Origin: Flavobacterium circumlabens
Lineage (GTDB): Bacteria > Bacteroidota > Bacteroidia > Flavobacteriales > Flavobacteriaceae
DNA: 64,000 nucleotides
Assembly (NCBI RefSeq): GCF_004345565.1
Contig: NZ_SLWA01000003.1
Coordinates: 186,001-250,000 of the forward strand
Direction of reading: 5' to 3'
Shown: one piece after another, positions 15,164 to 23,367 of the stretch
Layout of the letters: every line of letters starts with the position of its first letter
Position numbering within the stretch: the stretch's first letter is position 1
Translations under genes and position numbers: made by a program
Notes under the pieces: model-generated
The model's input: the letters and a program-made list of their open reading frames with translations, nothing else
Database searches by the model: none
Told to the model about the DNA's origin: nothing

Positions 15164-18139
15164 ATGGCTACTATCAATAGAGGTTCAGAATGGAGAAAAT
15201 GGGATTTACATGTTCATACACCAGCTACATTATGTTCAGACTATGGCGGTGATACTGATGTAATTTGGCAAAAGTATTTTGAAGAATTAGAAAGACTTGC
15301 AGTTGAAAAAAATATTAAAGTTATAGGTATTAATGATTATCTATTTATTGATGGATATAAGAAAGTATTAGAATATAAAAAAAATGGTGGACTTAGTTCC
15401 GTTGAACTTATTTTACCAGTTGTTGAATTTAGATTAAGAGAATTTGTTGGGAGTAAAGAATTAGGGAGATTAAATTATCATGTGATTTTCGCTGATGATT
15501 CTCTATTGACAATAGATCAAATAGAAACTCATTTTCTATCAAACTTGAAAGGAAAAGGAAATTTAGAAGCAACTTGTCCTGATGGTTTTACATGGGGAGG
15601 AGTTATAACAAGAGAGACATTAATTGATTTAGGTAATCATATAATTGAAAACACACCTGTTGATAAAAGAACTAACGTTAGTCCAATAGAAGTTGGTTTC
15701 AATAACTTAAATTTTGAATTATCTAAAATTCAAGAAATCTTAGGAGAAGGCTCAGAACCTAATACATTTCTTAAAGATAAATATTTTAAAGCTATTGGAA
15801 AGGCAGAATGGGAAGATTTCAGGTGGGATACCTCTGCGTTAGAAAAAAAGAGTATAATTAATGGAGCCCATTTTGTATTTTCAGCTTCTCCAACTTTTGA
15901 GCAAGCAAATAAAGGGAAAGAAACTTTAGAAAAACAAGGTGTTAGCAGTAGATTAATGCATTGTAGTGACTCCCATGGTTTTGCTAAAGATATTAATCAT
16001 ACTAATTCCAAAGAATTGGGACATTGCTTTACATGGATAAAAGCTAATCCAACTTTTGAAGGTTTGAAACAAATCATTTATGAACCAGAAGAAAGGGTTA
16101 AAATTCAAAAGGAGCAACCTGAATCTGAAAAATTAGATCATTTGATGATTGAAAAAATTACTTTTACATCTTCAAATCTCAGATTTACAAGAGAGCCAAT
16201 TTATTTTAATAAAAATCTTAATGTTATAATTGGAGGAAAATCCTCTGGAAAATCTATTTTATTATATGAAATAGCCAAAACTCTATATTCTAACGTTTCG
16301 GATAAAGTTTTAAAATATACAGATATAGAAGATTATAAAGAAAAAGATTTATATGATTTAAGTTTTATTTCGAAAGATGTCATTGATGCAGATTATAATT
16401 TTACAATAGAGTTATTTTCAAGAAGTAGCCAAACATTAAAAGACCGTGTTGTCAATTCTAGTATTTTACCAAGTATAAAATATATTCCTCAAAATCATCT
16501 TGCAAACCTTGTAGATAAGAGTAGAAAAAATGGTGCAACGCTAAAAAAATTAATCCGAGATCTAATATTAGAAGACCCTGAGTATAAAACTAAATATGAT
16601 GATTTTGTAGCTCACGCACAAAGGAATGACGAAAAAAGAAGTCAAGATATAGATTATTACTTTAATTTAAAAAATGAATTAAAGAAAAAAGAAGATGATT
16701 TGCTAACTAAAGGAGATACAAAAGCATTAAAAGAAGGTGTTGAATTTAATAAGCAAAAGATCACGCAACTTAATAAAGATTTTACACCTGAAGAACAAAG
16801 TCAATATAAGGAACTTAATGAAAAATTGAGTTCATTAAATATTAAAGAGAATGAAATTAATACAGATTTTGAAAAATTAGATATTTTTCGAGCTGATATA
16901 GCACGTTTCCTTATTGAATTTGCGAGTAAAAAGAAAATAGTTTTAGATTCCTTGCAAAATGAAAATATTAAAAATGAATATTCAAGTAAATTACAATTTG
17001 TTGATGATGCATTAATAAGTATAAATGAAATAACTAGGCAACTTCAGAAGGACGAGAATAATAAATTTATTGAAGATTCAACGTTTGCCAAAGAAACAAT
17101 ACTAATTAATGTTGCAAAAGAAAATGTTGATAATGGCTTGAAAGTTTTTAATAATAAGTTAGAAGATCAGAAACAAGTAGCAGCACTTCAGAAAAGTATT
17201 GCAGAGGATGAATCTAAACTTGCTGCTATTGAACAATTTTTAAAAGAAATAGAAACTACAAAAATCGCTATCGTTGCTCAAAGAGAAAAAATATTTAGCG
17301 ATTTTGCTACTAATTTGAAGCTATATGAAAGTATTATTGAAAATTTAAAACCCCGTATTTCAAATATTCAGAATGAAACTGATAAAATTGAAATCTTACC
17401 AGTGATAAAGTATAACTTTCCTAAGTTTAGGGAATTAGCAGATGAAGTTTTTAATGGTAGAAGTTTTAATAATCAAGGTTTTGGTTATTTATATCAATAT
17501 GCGAATGATAATCCAAAATCGGCACTTGCGGAAGTAGATTTTACAGAAATTGAAAAAGCATTACGAGTGATGTTCGAAAAAATTGAAAATAACCAATTAG
17601 TAACTAAAGGAGGGAACTCACAAAAAGACGCTTGTGAAAAAATATTTACAGATTTCTTTTTTGATCATTGGGATGTAAAATCGCAAGGAGATGATATTCA
17701 TAAAATGTCCACAGGAAAAGCAAGCTTCGTATTGCTAAAATTGATTATAAAACTAAGTAAAGAAGATGGACCGATTTTAATTGATCAACCTGAAGATAAT
17801 CTTGATAATCGGTCAGTTTCTCATGAATTGGTAGAATTTTTAAAAGAGAAAAAGAGAGAAAGACAAATTATTTTAGTAACTCATAATCCGAACATTGTTG
17901 TTAATGCAGATGCCGAAAACATAATTGTAGCAAATCAAAAAGGACAAAACGATACAGCAGAAAAAGAAAGCACAAGTGATTATCATTTTGATTATATTAA
18001 CGGAGCTTTAGAAGATTCATTTCCAAAAAATGGCAAAACCGATTTGTTAAAATCAATGGGAATTCGTGAACATATTGCAGAAATTGTTGAAGGAGGAAAA
18101 GAAGCATTCAAAAAAAGAGAGAAAAAGTATGGATTTTAA
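15164..18139 (+). CDS. PHP-domain/SMC-like ATPase (TrlF-type)
   Basis: A 991-residue protein. The N-terminal PHP phosphoesterase begins WDLHVHTPA (H16, H18) and has a later metal-site motif MHCSDSHG (about residues 261-268). A split ABC/RecF-type ATPase follows: Walker A IGGKSSGKS (about 353-361), a long coiled coil (about 460-760), signature-like MSTGKAS (about 847-853), Walker B PILIDQPEDNLD (about 868-879) and LVTHNPN. Such large PHP-plus-ATPase proteins sit in defence islands and are labelled TrlF-like. The likely activity is nucleic-acid cleavage controlled by ATP, inferred from domains. It stands alone between a shared promoter block and a terminator, and is A/T-rich. Confidence 0.8.
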   Translation: MATINRGSEWRKWDLHVHTPATLCSDYGGDTDVIWQKYFEELERLAVEKNIKVIGINDYLFIDGYKKVLEYKKNGGLSSVELILPVVEFRLREFVGSKELGRLNYHVIFADDSLLTIDQIETHFLSNLKGKGNLEATCPDGFTWGGVITRETLIDLGNHIIENTPVDKRTNVSPIEVGFNNLNFELSKIQEILGEGSEPNTFLKDKYFKAIGKAEWEDFRWDTSALEKKSIINGAHFVFSASPTFEQANKGKETLEKQGVSSRLMHCSDSHGFAKDINHTNSKELGHCFTWIKANPTFEGLKQIIYEPEERVKIQKEQPESEKLDHLMIEKITFTSSNLRFTREPIYFNKNLNVIIGGKSSGKSILLYEIAKTLYSNVSDKVLKYTDIEDYKEKDLYDLSFISKDVIDADYNFTIELFSRSSQTLKDRVVNSSILPSIKYIPQNHLANLVDKSRKNGATLKKLIRDLILEDPEYKTKYDDFVAHAQRNDEKRSQDIDYYFNLKNELKKKEDDLLTKGDTKALKEGVEFNKQKITQLNKDFTPEEQSQYKELNEKLSSLNIKENEINTDFEKLDIFRADIARFLIEFASKKKIVLDSLQNENIKNEYSSKLQFVDDALISINEITRQLQKDENNKFIEDSTFAKETILINVAKENVDNGLKVFNNKLEDQKQVAALQKSIAEDESKLAAIEQFLKEIETTKIAIVAQREKIFSDFATNLKLYESIIENLKPRISNIQNETDKIEILPVIKYNFPKFRELADEVFNGRSFNNQGFGYLYQYANDNPKSALAEVDFTEIEKALRVMFEKIENNQLVTKGGNSQKDACEKIFTDFFFDHWDVKSQGDDIHKMSTGKASFVLLKLIIKLSKEDGPILIDQPEDNLDNRSVSHELVEFLKEKKRERQIILVTHNPNIVVNADAENIIVANQKGQNDTAEKESTSDYHFDYINGALEDSFPKNGKTDLLKSMGIREHIAEIVEGGKEAFKKREKKYGF

Positions 18140-18171
18140 ATGCATTCTCGTCCAATTAAAATAAAACCTAA

Positions 18172-18203
18172 AAAAGCGCAAACCATAAAAAATTTGCGCT
18201 TTT
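18172..18203. terminator. Bidirectional terminator between PHP-ATPase and XRE gene
   Basis: AAAAGCGCAAA pairs with TTTGCGCTTTT around a ten-base loop; A/T runs on both sides let it serve the convergent genes. Confidence 0.8.
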
Positions 18204-18232
18204 CCAATTTTATATAAAAGAAAAAGAAAATC

Positions 18233-18634
18233 CTATTTCCCTTTCATCAATTTTTCTAAATACTCCACCTTATCCTTCTCCGCCTGAACCAAACGTTCGT
18301 AAAGTTCCACCACTTTATCAAGAGGATTGAAGGTGCAATGATTGTTATGAGTATTTCCTTGAGCACCAGTATTAGAACTATTATCGTAAAAGCTATTAAA
18401 GAAATTAAAAACAGATTCTTCCGAAAAGTTTTCAATAGCTTCTACCGTAACACCAAGTGCTTTTGCAATTTCTTTCAGTTTTTCGGGATCAACAGTTTCG
18501 CTGGATTCAATAACGGAAATATTTTTCTGGCTTGTTCCAATAGCTTCTCCAAGTATTTCTTGTTTCATACCACGAAGTTCTCTGATTCGGCTTATATTTC
18601 GGCCAATGTGTCTGGGTTTGGTTGCTGTGCTCAT
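18233..18634 (-). CDS. XRE-family helix-turn-helix regulator
   Basis: A 133-residue protein with an N-terminal Cro/CI-type HTH (about residues 8-62): IGRNISRIRELRGMKQEILGEAIG...NISVIESSE...LKEIAKALGV. An Asn/Phe-rich linker with NTHNNHCTFNP and a short C-terminal coiled coil (VVELYERLVQAEKDKVEYLEKL) that may dimerise it follow. The -7 box TATCTTTG lies at 18639-18646, only four bases before the ATG, so the message is probably leaderless. It faces the PHP-ATPase gene but does not share its promoter, and its targets are unknown. Confidence 0.88.
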   Translation of the reverse strand: MSTATKPRHIGRNISRIRELRGMKQEILGEAIGTSQKNISVIESSETVDPEKLKEIAKALGVTVEAIENFSEESVFNFFNSFYDNSSNTGAQGNTHNNHCTFNPLDKVVELYERLVQAEKDKVEYLEKLMKGK

Positions 18635-18638
18635 AGTT

Positions 18639-18646
18639 CAAAGATA
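18639..18646 (-). promoter_or_regulatory. -7 box of the XRE gene (leaderless)
   Basis: TATCTTTG on the minus strand, ending four bases before the start codon at 18634. The same TATCTTTG-N4-ATG layout occurs at the TonB receptor gene (34767). Confidence 0.6.
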
Positions 18647-18796
18647 ATAATTATGAATAAAAAAATTAGATAATTTGGTAATTAGATAATTAGATAATGT
18701 GAAAATGTTAGAAGTTATGGGTTATGAGTTTTGAGTTATGAGTTATGGGTTAGCCGTTAGATGTGAAAATGCAAACTGCGACTGTAAACTGCAACT

Positions 18797-19333
18797 CTAA
18801 AAAGACAGTTTCTCTTTCAGGCACTTTTCCTCGCATTGCAGGACCTGGAGTTTTACTTCGTACTGTTCCTGGAGGTGCAGGCTGTTTCTCTCGATAACGC
18901 CTTCTAATCGTGCTTTTAAGACTGGGAAAAATGTGTCTTTGCGTCTTTTTTCCATTTCATCTGCCACAAAATCAGCAGCCTGTGATTCGTCTGTTACAAA
19001 AGCAAGAAGCTCCAAACCTTTCCGTGCAGGCTTGTATTTTTCCTGATGCTCTCTGAGTTTTTTGATAATGTTATGCTGACTGATTTGGTTGAGGTTCAGC
19101 TTGTCTTCCCAGTGCTTCCTTTCTTCTGGTTGCAGCTGCCGTACAGCAGGAGGGTTATTTTTTTGTTGTTCTTCAAAAAGGATCATTTTGGCCAGTCTTA
19201 GGTAGGCTCTTGTTGGCAGACTGCGTCTTCCTATTGCATACATCGACCAGAGCCCTTGCGATACACCCACTATGTTGGCTATCTCATTGTGCCTGAATCC
19301 AAATAGTTCTCCAAATTGTTTCTCCTCTTTCAT
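18797..19333 (-). CDS. HTH protein with charged C-terminal region
   Basis: A 178-residue protein from the ATG at 19333 (an adjacent GTG at 19336 is also in frame). The N-terminus has an XRE-like HTH: FGFRHNEIANIVGVSQGLWSMYAIGRRSLP, with LSRT-like recognition residues. The rest is helical and highly charged, ending in a Cys-containing coiled coil (LQVLQCEEKCLKEKL). The family is not recognised. Just upstream lies an unusual array of three 55-bp direct repeats with GTTG/CAAC symmetry that may be its operators. It looks like a lone regulator. Confidence 0.7.
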   Translation of the reverse strand: MKEEKQFGELFGFRHNEIANIVGVSQGLWSMYAIGRRSLPTRAYLRLAKMILFEEQQKNNPPAVRQLQPEERKHWEDKLNLNQISQHNIIKKLREHQEKYKPARKGLELLAFVTDESQAADFVADEMEKRRKDTFFPVLKARLEGVIERNSLHLQEQYEVKLQVLQCEEKCLKEKLSF

Positions 19334-19403
19334 CACTTTGCTTAAGGTTATTGTATTTTAATATGGTTTACAATTTAATTTCTATTCTCTTTTTACAACA
19401 CGG

Positions 19404-19568
19404 TTGTTGTAGATTTTCTGTTGTAATTATTATTTCAACATAAGTTTCTCCAACAGAATTGTTGTAGATTTTCTGTTGTAATTATTATTTCAACATGAGT
19501 TTCTCCAACAGAATTGTTGTAAATTTTCTGTTGTAATTATTATTTCAACAGAAATTTTTACAACACAA
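19404..19568. repeat. Three 55-bp direct repeats with inner palindromes
   Basis: Units start at 19404, 19459 and 19514 and are nearly identical. Each contains TTGTTGTAGATTTTCTGTTG and then a GTTGTAAT...ATTTCAAC near-palindrome; CAACA-GAAT-TGTTG palindromes join the units. The array lies 70-235 bases upstream of the HTH gene at 19333. It probably is an operator cluster; no spacer diversity, so not CRISPR. Confidence 0.8.
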
Positions 19569-19853
19569 TTATTTTGCTTTTCATTTTGAATTTGTTTCAC
19601 AACGGAAATTTTTTCATGTGCATTTTTCGACAGAAACAAATGTAATAAAAAGATTACATTTTAAGCAAATGTAGTAAAAAATATTTTTTCATCAGAACCT
19701 GTGACAGATTTGGCTACAGCAGGAATCCTATACTTTATAATCCCCAACACCCCAATAAAAAGAAATATTTTTCTTATAAAAACAAAACTTCATTCCGGGA
19801 ATCCTCATCTATACAGGAAATTAGGATAATCTTAAACTGGGATTTTTACTACA
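19569..19853. other. Gene-free stretch between repeat array and copper promoter
   Basis: A/T-rich intergenic sequence with no open frame of note. A second TTTTTAC motif at 19843-19849 stands 20 bases before that in the promoter box, possibly a second half-site for the same regulator. Confidence 0.4.
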
Positions 19854-19903
19854 AAATCAGGTATTTTTACGCAGTTTTTTAATTCGCAATAGTTCTAAAT
19901 TTG
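19854..19903 (+). promoter_or_regulatory. Shared-box promoter before the copper module
   Basis: The box AAATCAGGTATTTTTAC starts at 19854 and the -7 element TAAATTTG is at 19896-19903, 42 bases after the box start, matching the spacing at 5541 and 14922. Outside the box this copy is diverged from the other two. Confidence 0.6.
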
Positions 19904-19946
19904 AAGTAGCAAATACAGTACAGTCTGCATTAATGGAAGTTTAGAA

Positions 19947-20888
19947 ATGAAAAAACGGAATCAAATTACACTGGTATTTTCTTTTTTATTCGTCAGTACC
20001 TTTTTGTTTTCTCAAAACGAACGATTAATTATTGGCCGTACCACAGGAAAACTGCTCATTGAAAAAAAGGCACCGATTCGGACTTTTGGTTTTACAAACT
20101 CGCTTTCAGGACAGGTTACTTTGCCGGGATCGGAGATTGATATGAAAGTAGGAGATAGCATCAATATTGATTTCTGGAATATTTCGCAGGGAAATCCGGT
20201 GTCGTTGTATTGCCGGGATATTGAATTTGTACAGCGTACTGCCGAAAATGAAGTCATGACCAAAAAAGAGCCGGTGCATCATATGGAACACGGGTTTTAT
20301 TCTTTTGTGGCTCAAAAAGCAGGAACGTATCTGTATTATAGTCCCGAAAATTATCCGTTTAATCTTCAGGCAGGCATGTTTGGGGTCATTATCATACGTC
20401 CGAAAGAAACCGATGCTTTACCCGCTAAAGCGCTGGCTGAGGTACTATGGTGCAGTACTGAAATTGATCCGAAATGGCATACCGATGCGATTATGGGTAC
20501 AGCATACGATACAAGTAATAAACCTGTAGTACTGCCGGATTTCAAACCACAGTACTTTTTGATTAATGGCAAGATCGCTACTAAAAATAAAGGGGTGCAA
20601 GTTTTGGCGAACAAAAAAGAGGCCGTGTTGCTGCGTCTGGTCAATGCAGGGCTGTACGGGAACGAAATACAGTTTCCGCCTCAGGCAAAAGTCAAATTAA
20701 TTTCCGGAAATGAGAAGAACCTGACTACATTTTCAGGATCGTGTAAAGTACAGCTTCCTCCGGGCGAATGCATGGAGCTGGAGGTTTTTTTAGAAAATGT
20801 TTCAGATCAGGAAAAAATCGGCTATCACTTTATAGATCCGGTTTCCAAAAAAATAAGCTACAACGCCGGTATTCCGGTATTTTATTAA
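19947..20888 (+). CDS. Secreted cupredoxin-like protein lacking copper motifs
   Basis: A 313-residue protein with a signal peptide (about residues 1-22, ending FSQ). The fold pattern is that of multicopper oxidase domains: GDSINIDFWN, KAGTYLYYSP...QAGMFGVIIIRP and VLLRLVNAG. However, the usual ligand motifs HWHG, HSH and HCH are absent; the HSH position reads YYSPEN. It is therefore probably a structural or binding relative rather than an active oxidase. It heads a three-gene unit with a small Cys-motif protein and a tyrosinase, which suggests a role in copper delivery or in handling tyrosinase products outside the cell. Confidence 0.65.
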   Translation: MKKRNQITLVFSFLFVSTFLFSQNERLIIGRTTGKLLIEKKAPIRTFGFTNSLSGQVTLPGSEIDMKVGDSINIDFWNISQGNPVSLYCRDIEFVQRTAENEVMTKKEPVHHMEHGFYSFVAQKAGTYLYYSPENYPFNLQAGMFGVIIIRPKETDALPAKALAEVLWCSTEIDPKWHTDAIMGTAYDTSNKPVVLPDFKPQYFLINGKIATKNKGVQVLANKKEAVLLRLVNAGLYGNEIQFPPQAKVKLISGNEKNLTTFSGSCKVQLPPGECMELEVFLENVSDQEKIGYHFIDPVSKKISYNAGIPVFY

Positions 20889-20905
20889 TATTAAAACCAA
20901 TCTTT

Positions 20906-21334
20906 ATGAAAACAACAGTATTTTATTTCATACTCCTTTTTTCATTTTCGTTCTCCTTTGCACAAATCAAACCTACTTTTACTGTAGTGGGCAATGCCAC
21001 CAATAAAGAGAGCGTATTGAAAACGAAACGACTGGATATTTCTAAAATTAAGGTCGAAAACATTTCCAGTAAACCCATCTATCTGGTTTGGGAAACAGTG
21101 TCGAATACCTTTCCTAAAGAATGGGATTGTTCGATGTGCCAGCATGGCGCCTGCCAGATCGGAATTCCAAAAGTTTCGGCTTTTAATAAACTCAATGCAG
21201 ATCAGCAGGGATTTATTGCCATACATGTCATTCCGGAGAACAAAAAAGGCAATGGTATTGTAAAATTTAAGATTTACGATAAAGCGAATCCTGAGTATGC
21301 CAAGATTTTAACCTTTGAAGTCGAAGTGCTTTAA
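20906..21334 (+). CDS. Small secreted protein with CxxC motif
   Basis: A 142-residue protein from the ATG at 20906; the open frame extends back into the upstream gene, but that part is a shadow. The signal peptide is MKTTVFYFILLFSFSFSFAQ. A beta-sandwich-like mature part contains WDCSMCQHGACQIGIP (about residues 73-88), with three cysteines and a histidine, resembling the conserved Cys segment found in many Bacteroidota exported proteins. Placed between the cupredoxin-like and tyrosinase genes, it could bind copper or assist maturation; this is inference. Confidence 0.65.
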   Translation: MKTTVFYFILLFSFSFSFAQIKPTFTVVGNATNKESVLKTKRLDISKIKVENISSKPIYLVWETVSNTFPKEWDCSMCQHGACQIGIPKVSAFNKLNADQQGFIAIHVIPENKKGNGIVKFKIYDKANPEYAKILTFEVEVL

Positions 21335-21373
21335 GGAAACTAATAATTCAATATTCACCCAAAAACAAACAAA

Positions 21374-22840
21374 ATGAAAAAAATTACGAACTTATTCTTT
21401 ATTATGCTGATCACGGGATTATCCTTCGGTCAGGGTAATGCCAATGCGAAATATACGCGCTGGAATGTTGATACGCCTGAAGGAAAGGCCAATCTGGTAG
21501 CCATGAATACCGCTTTTGAAAAAATGCGCGCCATGGGCTGCGATAATGGGCTGGCCTGGTATTATCAGGGTGCCATACACAATATTCCGACTGTTATTAA
21601 TGGCAAAAATGTACTTTGCCCGCAGTATCAGACCAGTAAAGATAAACTATGGGCATGGGCCGATTGTACGCACAACGGATCAGACAGTGCGTCTTTAAAT
21701 TTTCTTTTATGGCACAGAATGTACATTTGGTACTTAGAAAAAATTGTCCGTGAATTATCCGGAAAAGAGGATTTTGCCCTTCCGTACTGGAATTACGGCA
21801 GTAAAGTAGTTGCCGAGAATATTATGCCGGCACAATTAACAGACAAATCGGGTTCTTTGTATACGGCAGCGCGATATAGTATCCTGAACAACGGAAAGCC
21901 GATTCTTAAGGATCAGGTCGATCAGATTCAGGCGTCACTGGGAGAATTGCAAACCAACCCTTCCTTTAGCGGAAAGGCCGGATTTAGCAAAAGTCTCGAA
22001 ATCGCTCCTCACGGGTATATGCACGATCTTATAGGAGGAGAATACGCCAATCCGAGCGAAACGTATTATAATGAAATCTACCAGAAGGAATATTCAGGTT
22101 TAATGGCCAATGTTCCGTCTGCCGGGTTTGATCCTGTGTTTTGGTTACATCATAGTATGATTGACCGTATTTGGGAATCCTGGGATGTTTCGGCTTATGG
22201 CCAGCGTCCAAGCCTGGAAGACCTAAAAGCGAATCCGTGGCCTTATGAGTTTATCACTCCCGATGGCAAACATATTACTTACACGATGGAGGAAGTATAC
22301 AAGATTGTTTTTAATCTCGATTATAAATATGATAACCTGCTTTACGGATCCAAGACTCCGGTTTTAGCTTCTAATGAATCGACTGCAAAAAAGAAAATTG
22401 CCTTTCAGGATTCAAAAGAGCAGGTGGTCTGGGAACAGAAAATAGGGAAGGTGCTTGGGACTAGTGCTTTTACGCACAAAGTAACCAGTACATTCGCCAA
22501 AAGCACGAATAAAGTTTTTAAAAGTGCGAATTCTAAATTAGTACTAAATTTAAGTGTATCGGTATACAAAGAACCGAAAGATTACTATACCGTTTTTCTG
22601 AGATATCCGGGCAAAGCAGATCAGTATGTAGGCACAATGACTTTCTTTGGCGTAGCCCACGATCATGGCATGGAAGATGATCATCCGATAAGCGAAGACG
22701 GGATAAAAGTGAATTTCTCCTACTATATTTCAGATGACTTAGCCAATACAGACAAGAACTTCGAAATTATCATTAAAAAATCCGGAGCCGGAGATGCTAA
22801 AGTAACACTGGAAAAAATTAGTGTAACGAAAGCAAACTAA
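21374..22840 (+). CDS. Secreted tyrosinase (type-3 copper oxidase)
   Basis: A 488-residue protein with a signal peptide (ending FGQ at residue 20). Copper site A candidates are H69 (QGAIHN), H100 (CTHNGSD) and H114 (FLLWHRMYIWYLEKI). Copper site B has H213 and H217 (APHGYMHDLIGG) and the HH pair in FDPVFWLHHSMIDRIWESW (about 252-270). These are the tyrosinase/polyphenol oxidase signatures, so oxidation of phenols to quinones, as in melanin formation, is expected. The C-terminal 150 residues are beta-rich, include a His-rich run (GVAHDHGMEDDHP) and probably form a lid or extra copper-binding domain. It is the last gene of the copper module. Confidence 0.9.
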   Translation: MKKITNLFFIMLITGLSFGQGNANAKYTRWNVDTPEGKANLVAMNTAFEKMRAMGCDNGLAWYYQGAIHNIPTVINGKNVLCPQYQTSKDKLWAWADCTHNGSDSASLNFLLWHRMYIWYLEKIVRELSGKEDFALPYWNYGSKVVAENIMPAQLTDKSGSLYTAARYSILNNGKPILKDQVDQIQASLGELQTNPSFSGKAGFSKSLEIAPHGYMHDLIGGEYANPSETYYNEIYQKEYSGLMANVPSAGFDPVFWLHHSMIDRIWESWDVSAYGQRPSLEDLKANPWPYEFITPDGKHITYTMEEVYKIVFNLDYKYDNLLYGSKTPVLASNESTAKKKIAFQDSKEQVVWEQKIGKVLGTSAFTHKVTSTFAKSTNKVFKSANSKLVLNLSVSVYKEPKDYYTVFLRYPGKADQYVGTMTFFGVAHDHGMEDDHPISEDGIKVNFSYYISDDLANTDKNFEIIIKKSGAGDAKVTLEKISVTKAN

Positions 22841-22865
22841 GCATAAAAGAAAACTAAACGAACAA

Positions 22866-22897
22866 AAAAACGGCTGTCATCTGACGGCCGTTTTGCA
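22866..22897. terminator. Terminator after tyrosinase (CGGCTGTCA family)
   Basis: ACGGCTGTCA-TC-TGACGGCCGT hairpin with A run before and TTTT after. The same hairpin recurs at 24021-24040 and 29784-29804. Confidence 0.8.
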
Positions 22898-22916
22898 TTA
22901 ACCCGTTGAGCCTAAT

Positions 22917-23284
22917 TCAAAACTGATGTCAGGCTGAGCGGAGTCGAAGCCCTTTTCATGCAAAAAGCCTTCGACTTCGCTCAGGGTGACATTGATTTCT
23001 ATAAGAGTAAAAATGTTTTATTGAAATTTCCGTAAATAGATATTTAATAGTAACCCGTTGGGTGTAATTCAAAACTGGTGTCAGGCTGAGCGGAGTCGAA
23101 GCCCTTTTCATGCAAAAAAGCCTTCGACTCCGCTCAGGGTGCCCTTCGACTCCGCTCAGGGTGACATTTATTTCTATAAGAGTAAAATATTTGATTCAAA
23201 TTTCCGTAAGTAGATATTTAATAGTAACCCGTGGGGTGTAATTCAAAACTGGTGTCAGGCTGAGCGGAGTCGAAGCCCTTTTGT
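22917..23284. repeat. Array of palindromic GAGCGGAGTCGAAG repeats
   Basis: Three copies of a palindromic intergenic repeat: an arm with GTCAGGCTGAGCGGAGTCG, a short loop, and its complement ending CGCTCAGGGTGACAT. Copies start at about 22927 and 23081, and a half copy is at 23248-23284. Linking sequence ('taacccgttgggtgtaattcaaaact') is repeated too. No gene is present. Confidence 0.85.
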
Positions 23285-23345
23285 TTATTAGATCACATCA
23301 GCGTTTCTGTACATTCCACCCAACGCGGTAATTACTATTTATTTC

Positions 23346-23353
23346 TATATTTG
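23346..23353 (+). promoter_or_regulatory. -7 box of kinase-like gene
   Basis: TATATTTG, a perfect match to the Bacteroidota TAnnTTTG box, 14 bases before the ATG at 23368. Confidence 0.6.
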
Positions 23354-23367
23354 CAGTATACAAAATC

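Noticed and set aside
19404-19568. CRISPR array
   Set aside because: Only three units, with a constant 55-base period and no variable spacers; no cas genes are present.
20768-20905. N-terminal extension of the Cys-motif protein overlapping the cupredoxin-like gene
   Set aside because: The real start with a proper signal peptide is the ATG at 20906; the extension is a shadow of the upstream gene in another frame.
22917-23284. Insertion sequence or transposon ends
   Set aside because: No transposase frame lies between the copies; they are palindromic intergenic repeats with short loops.
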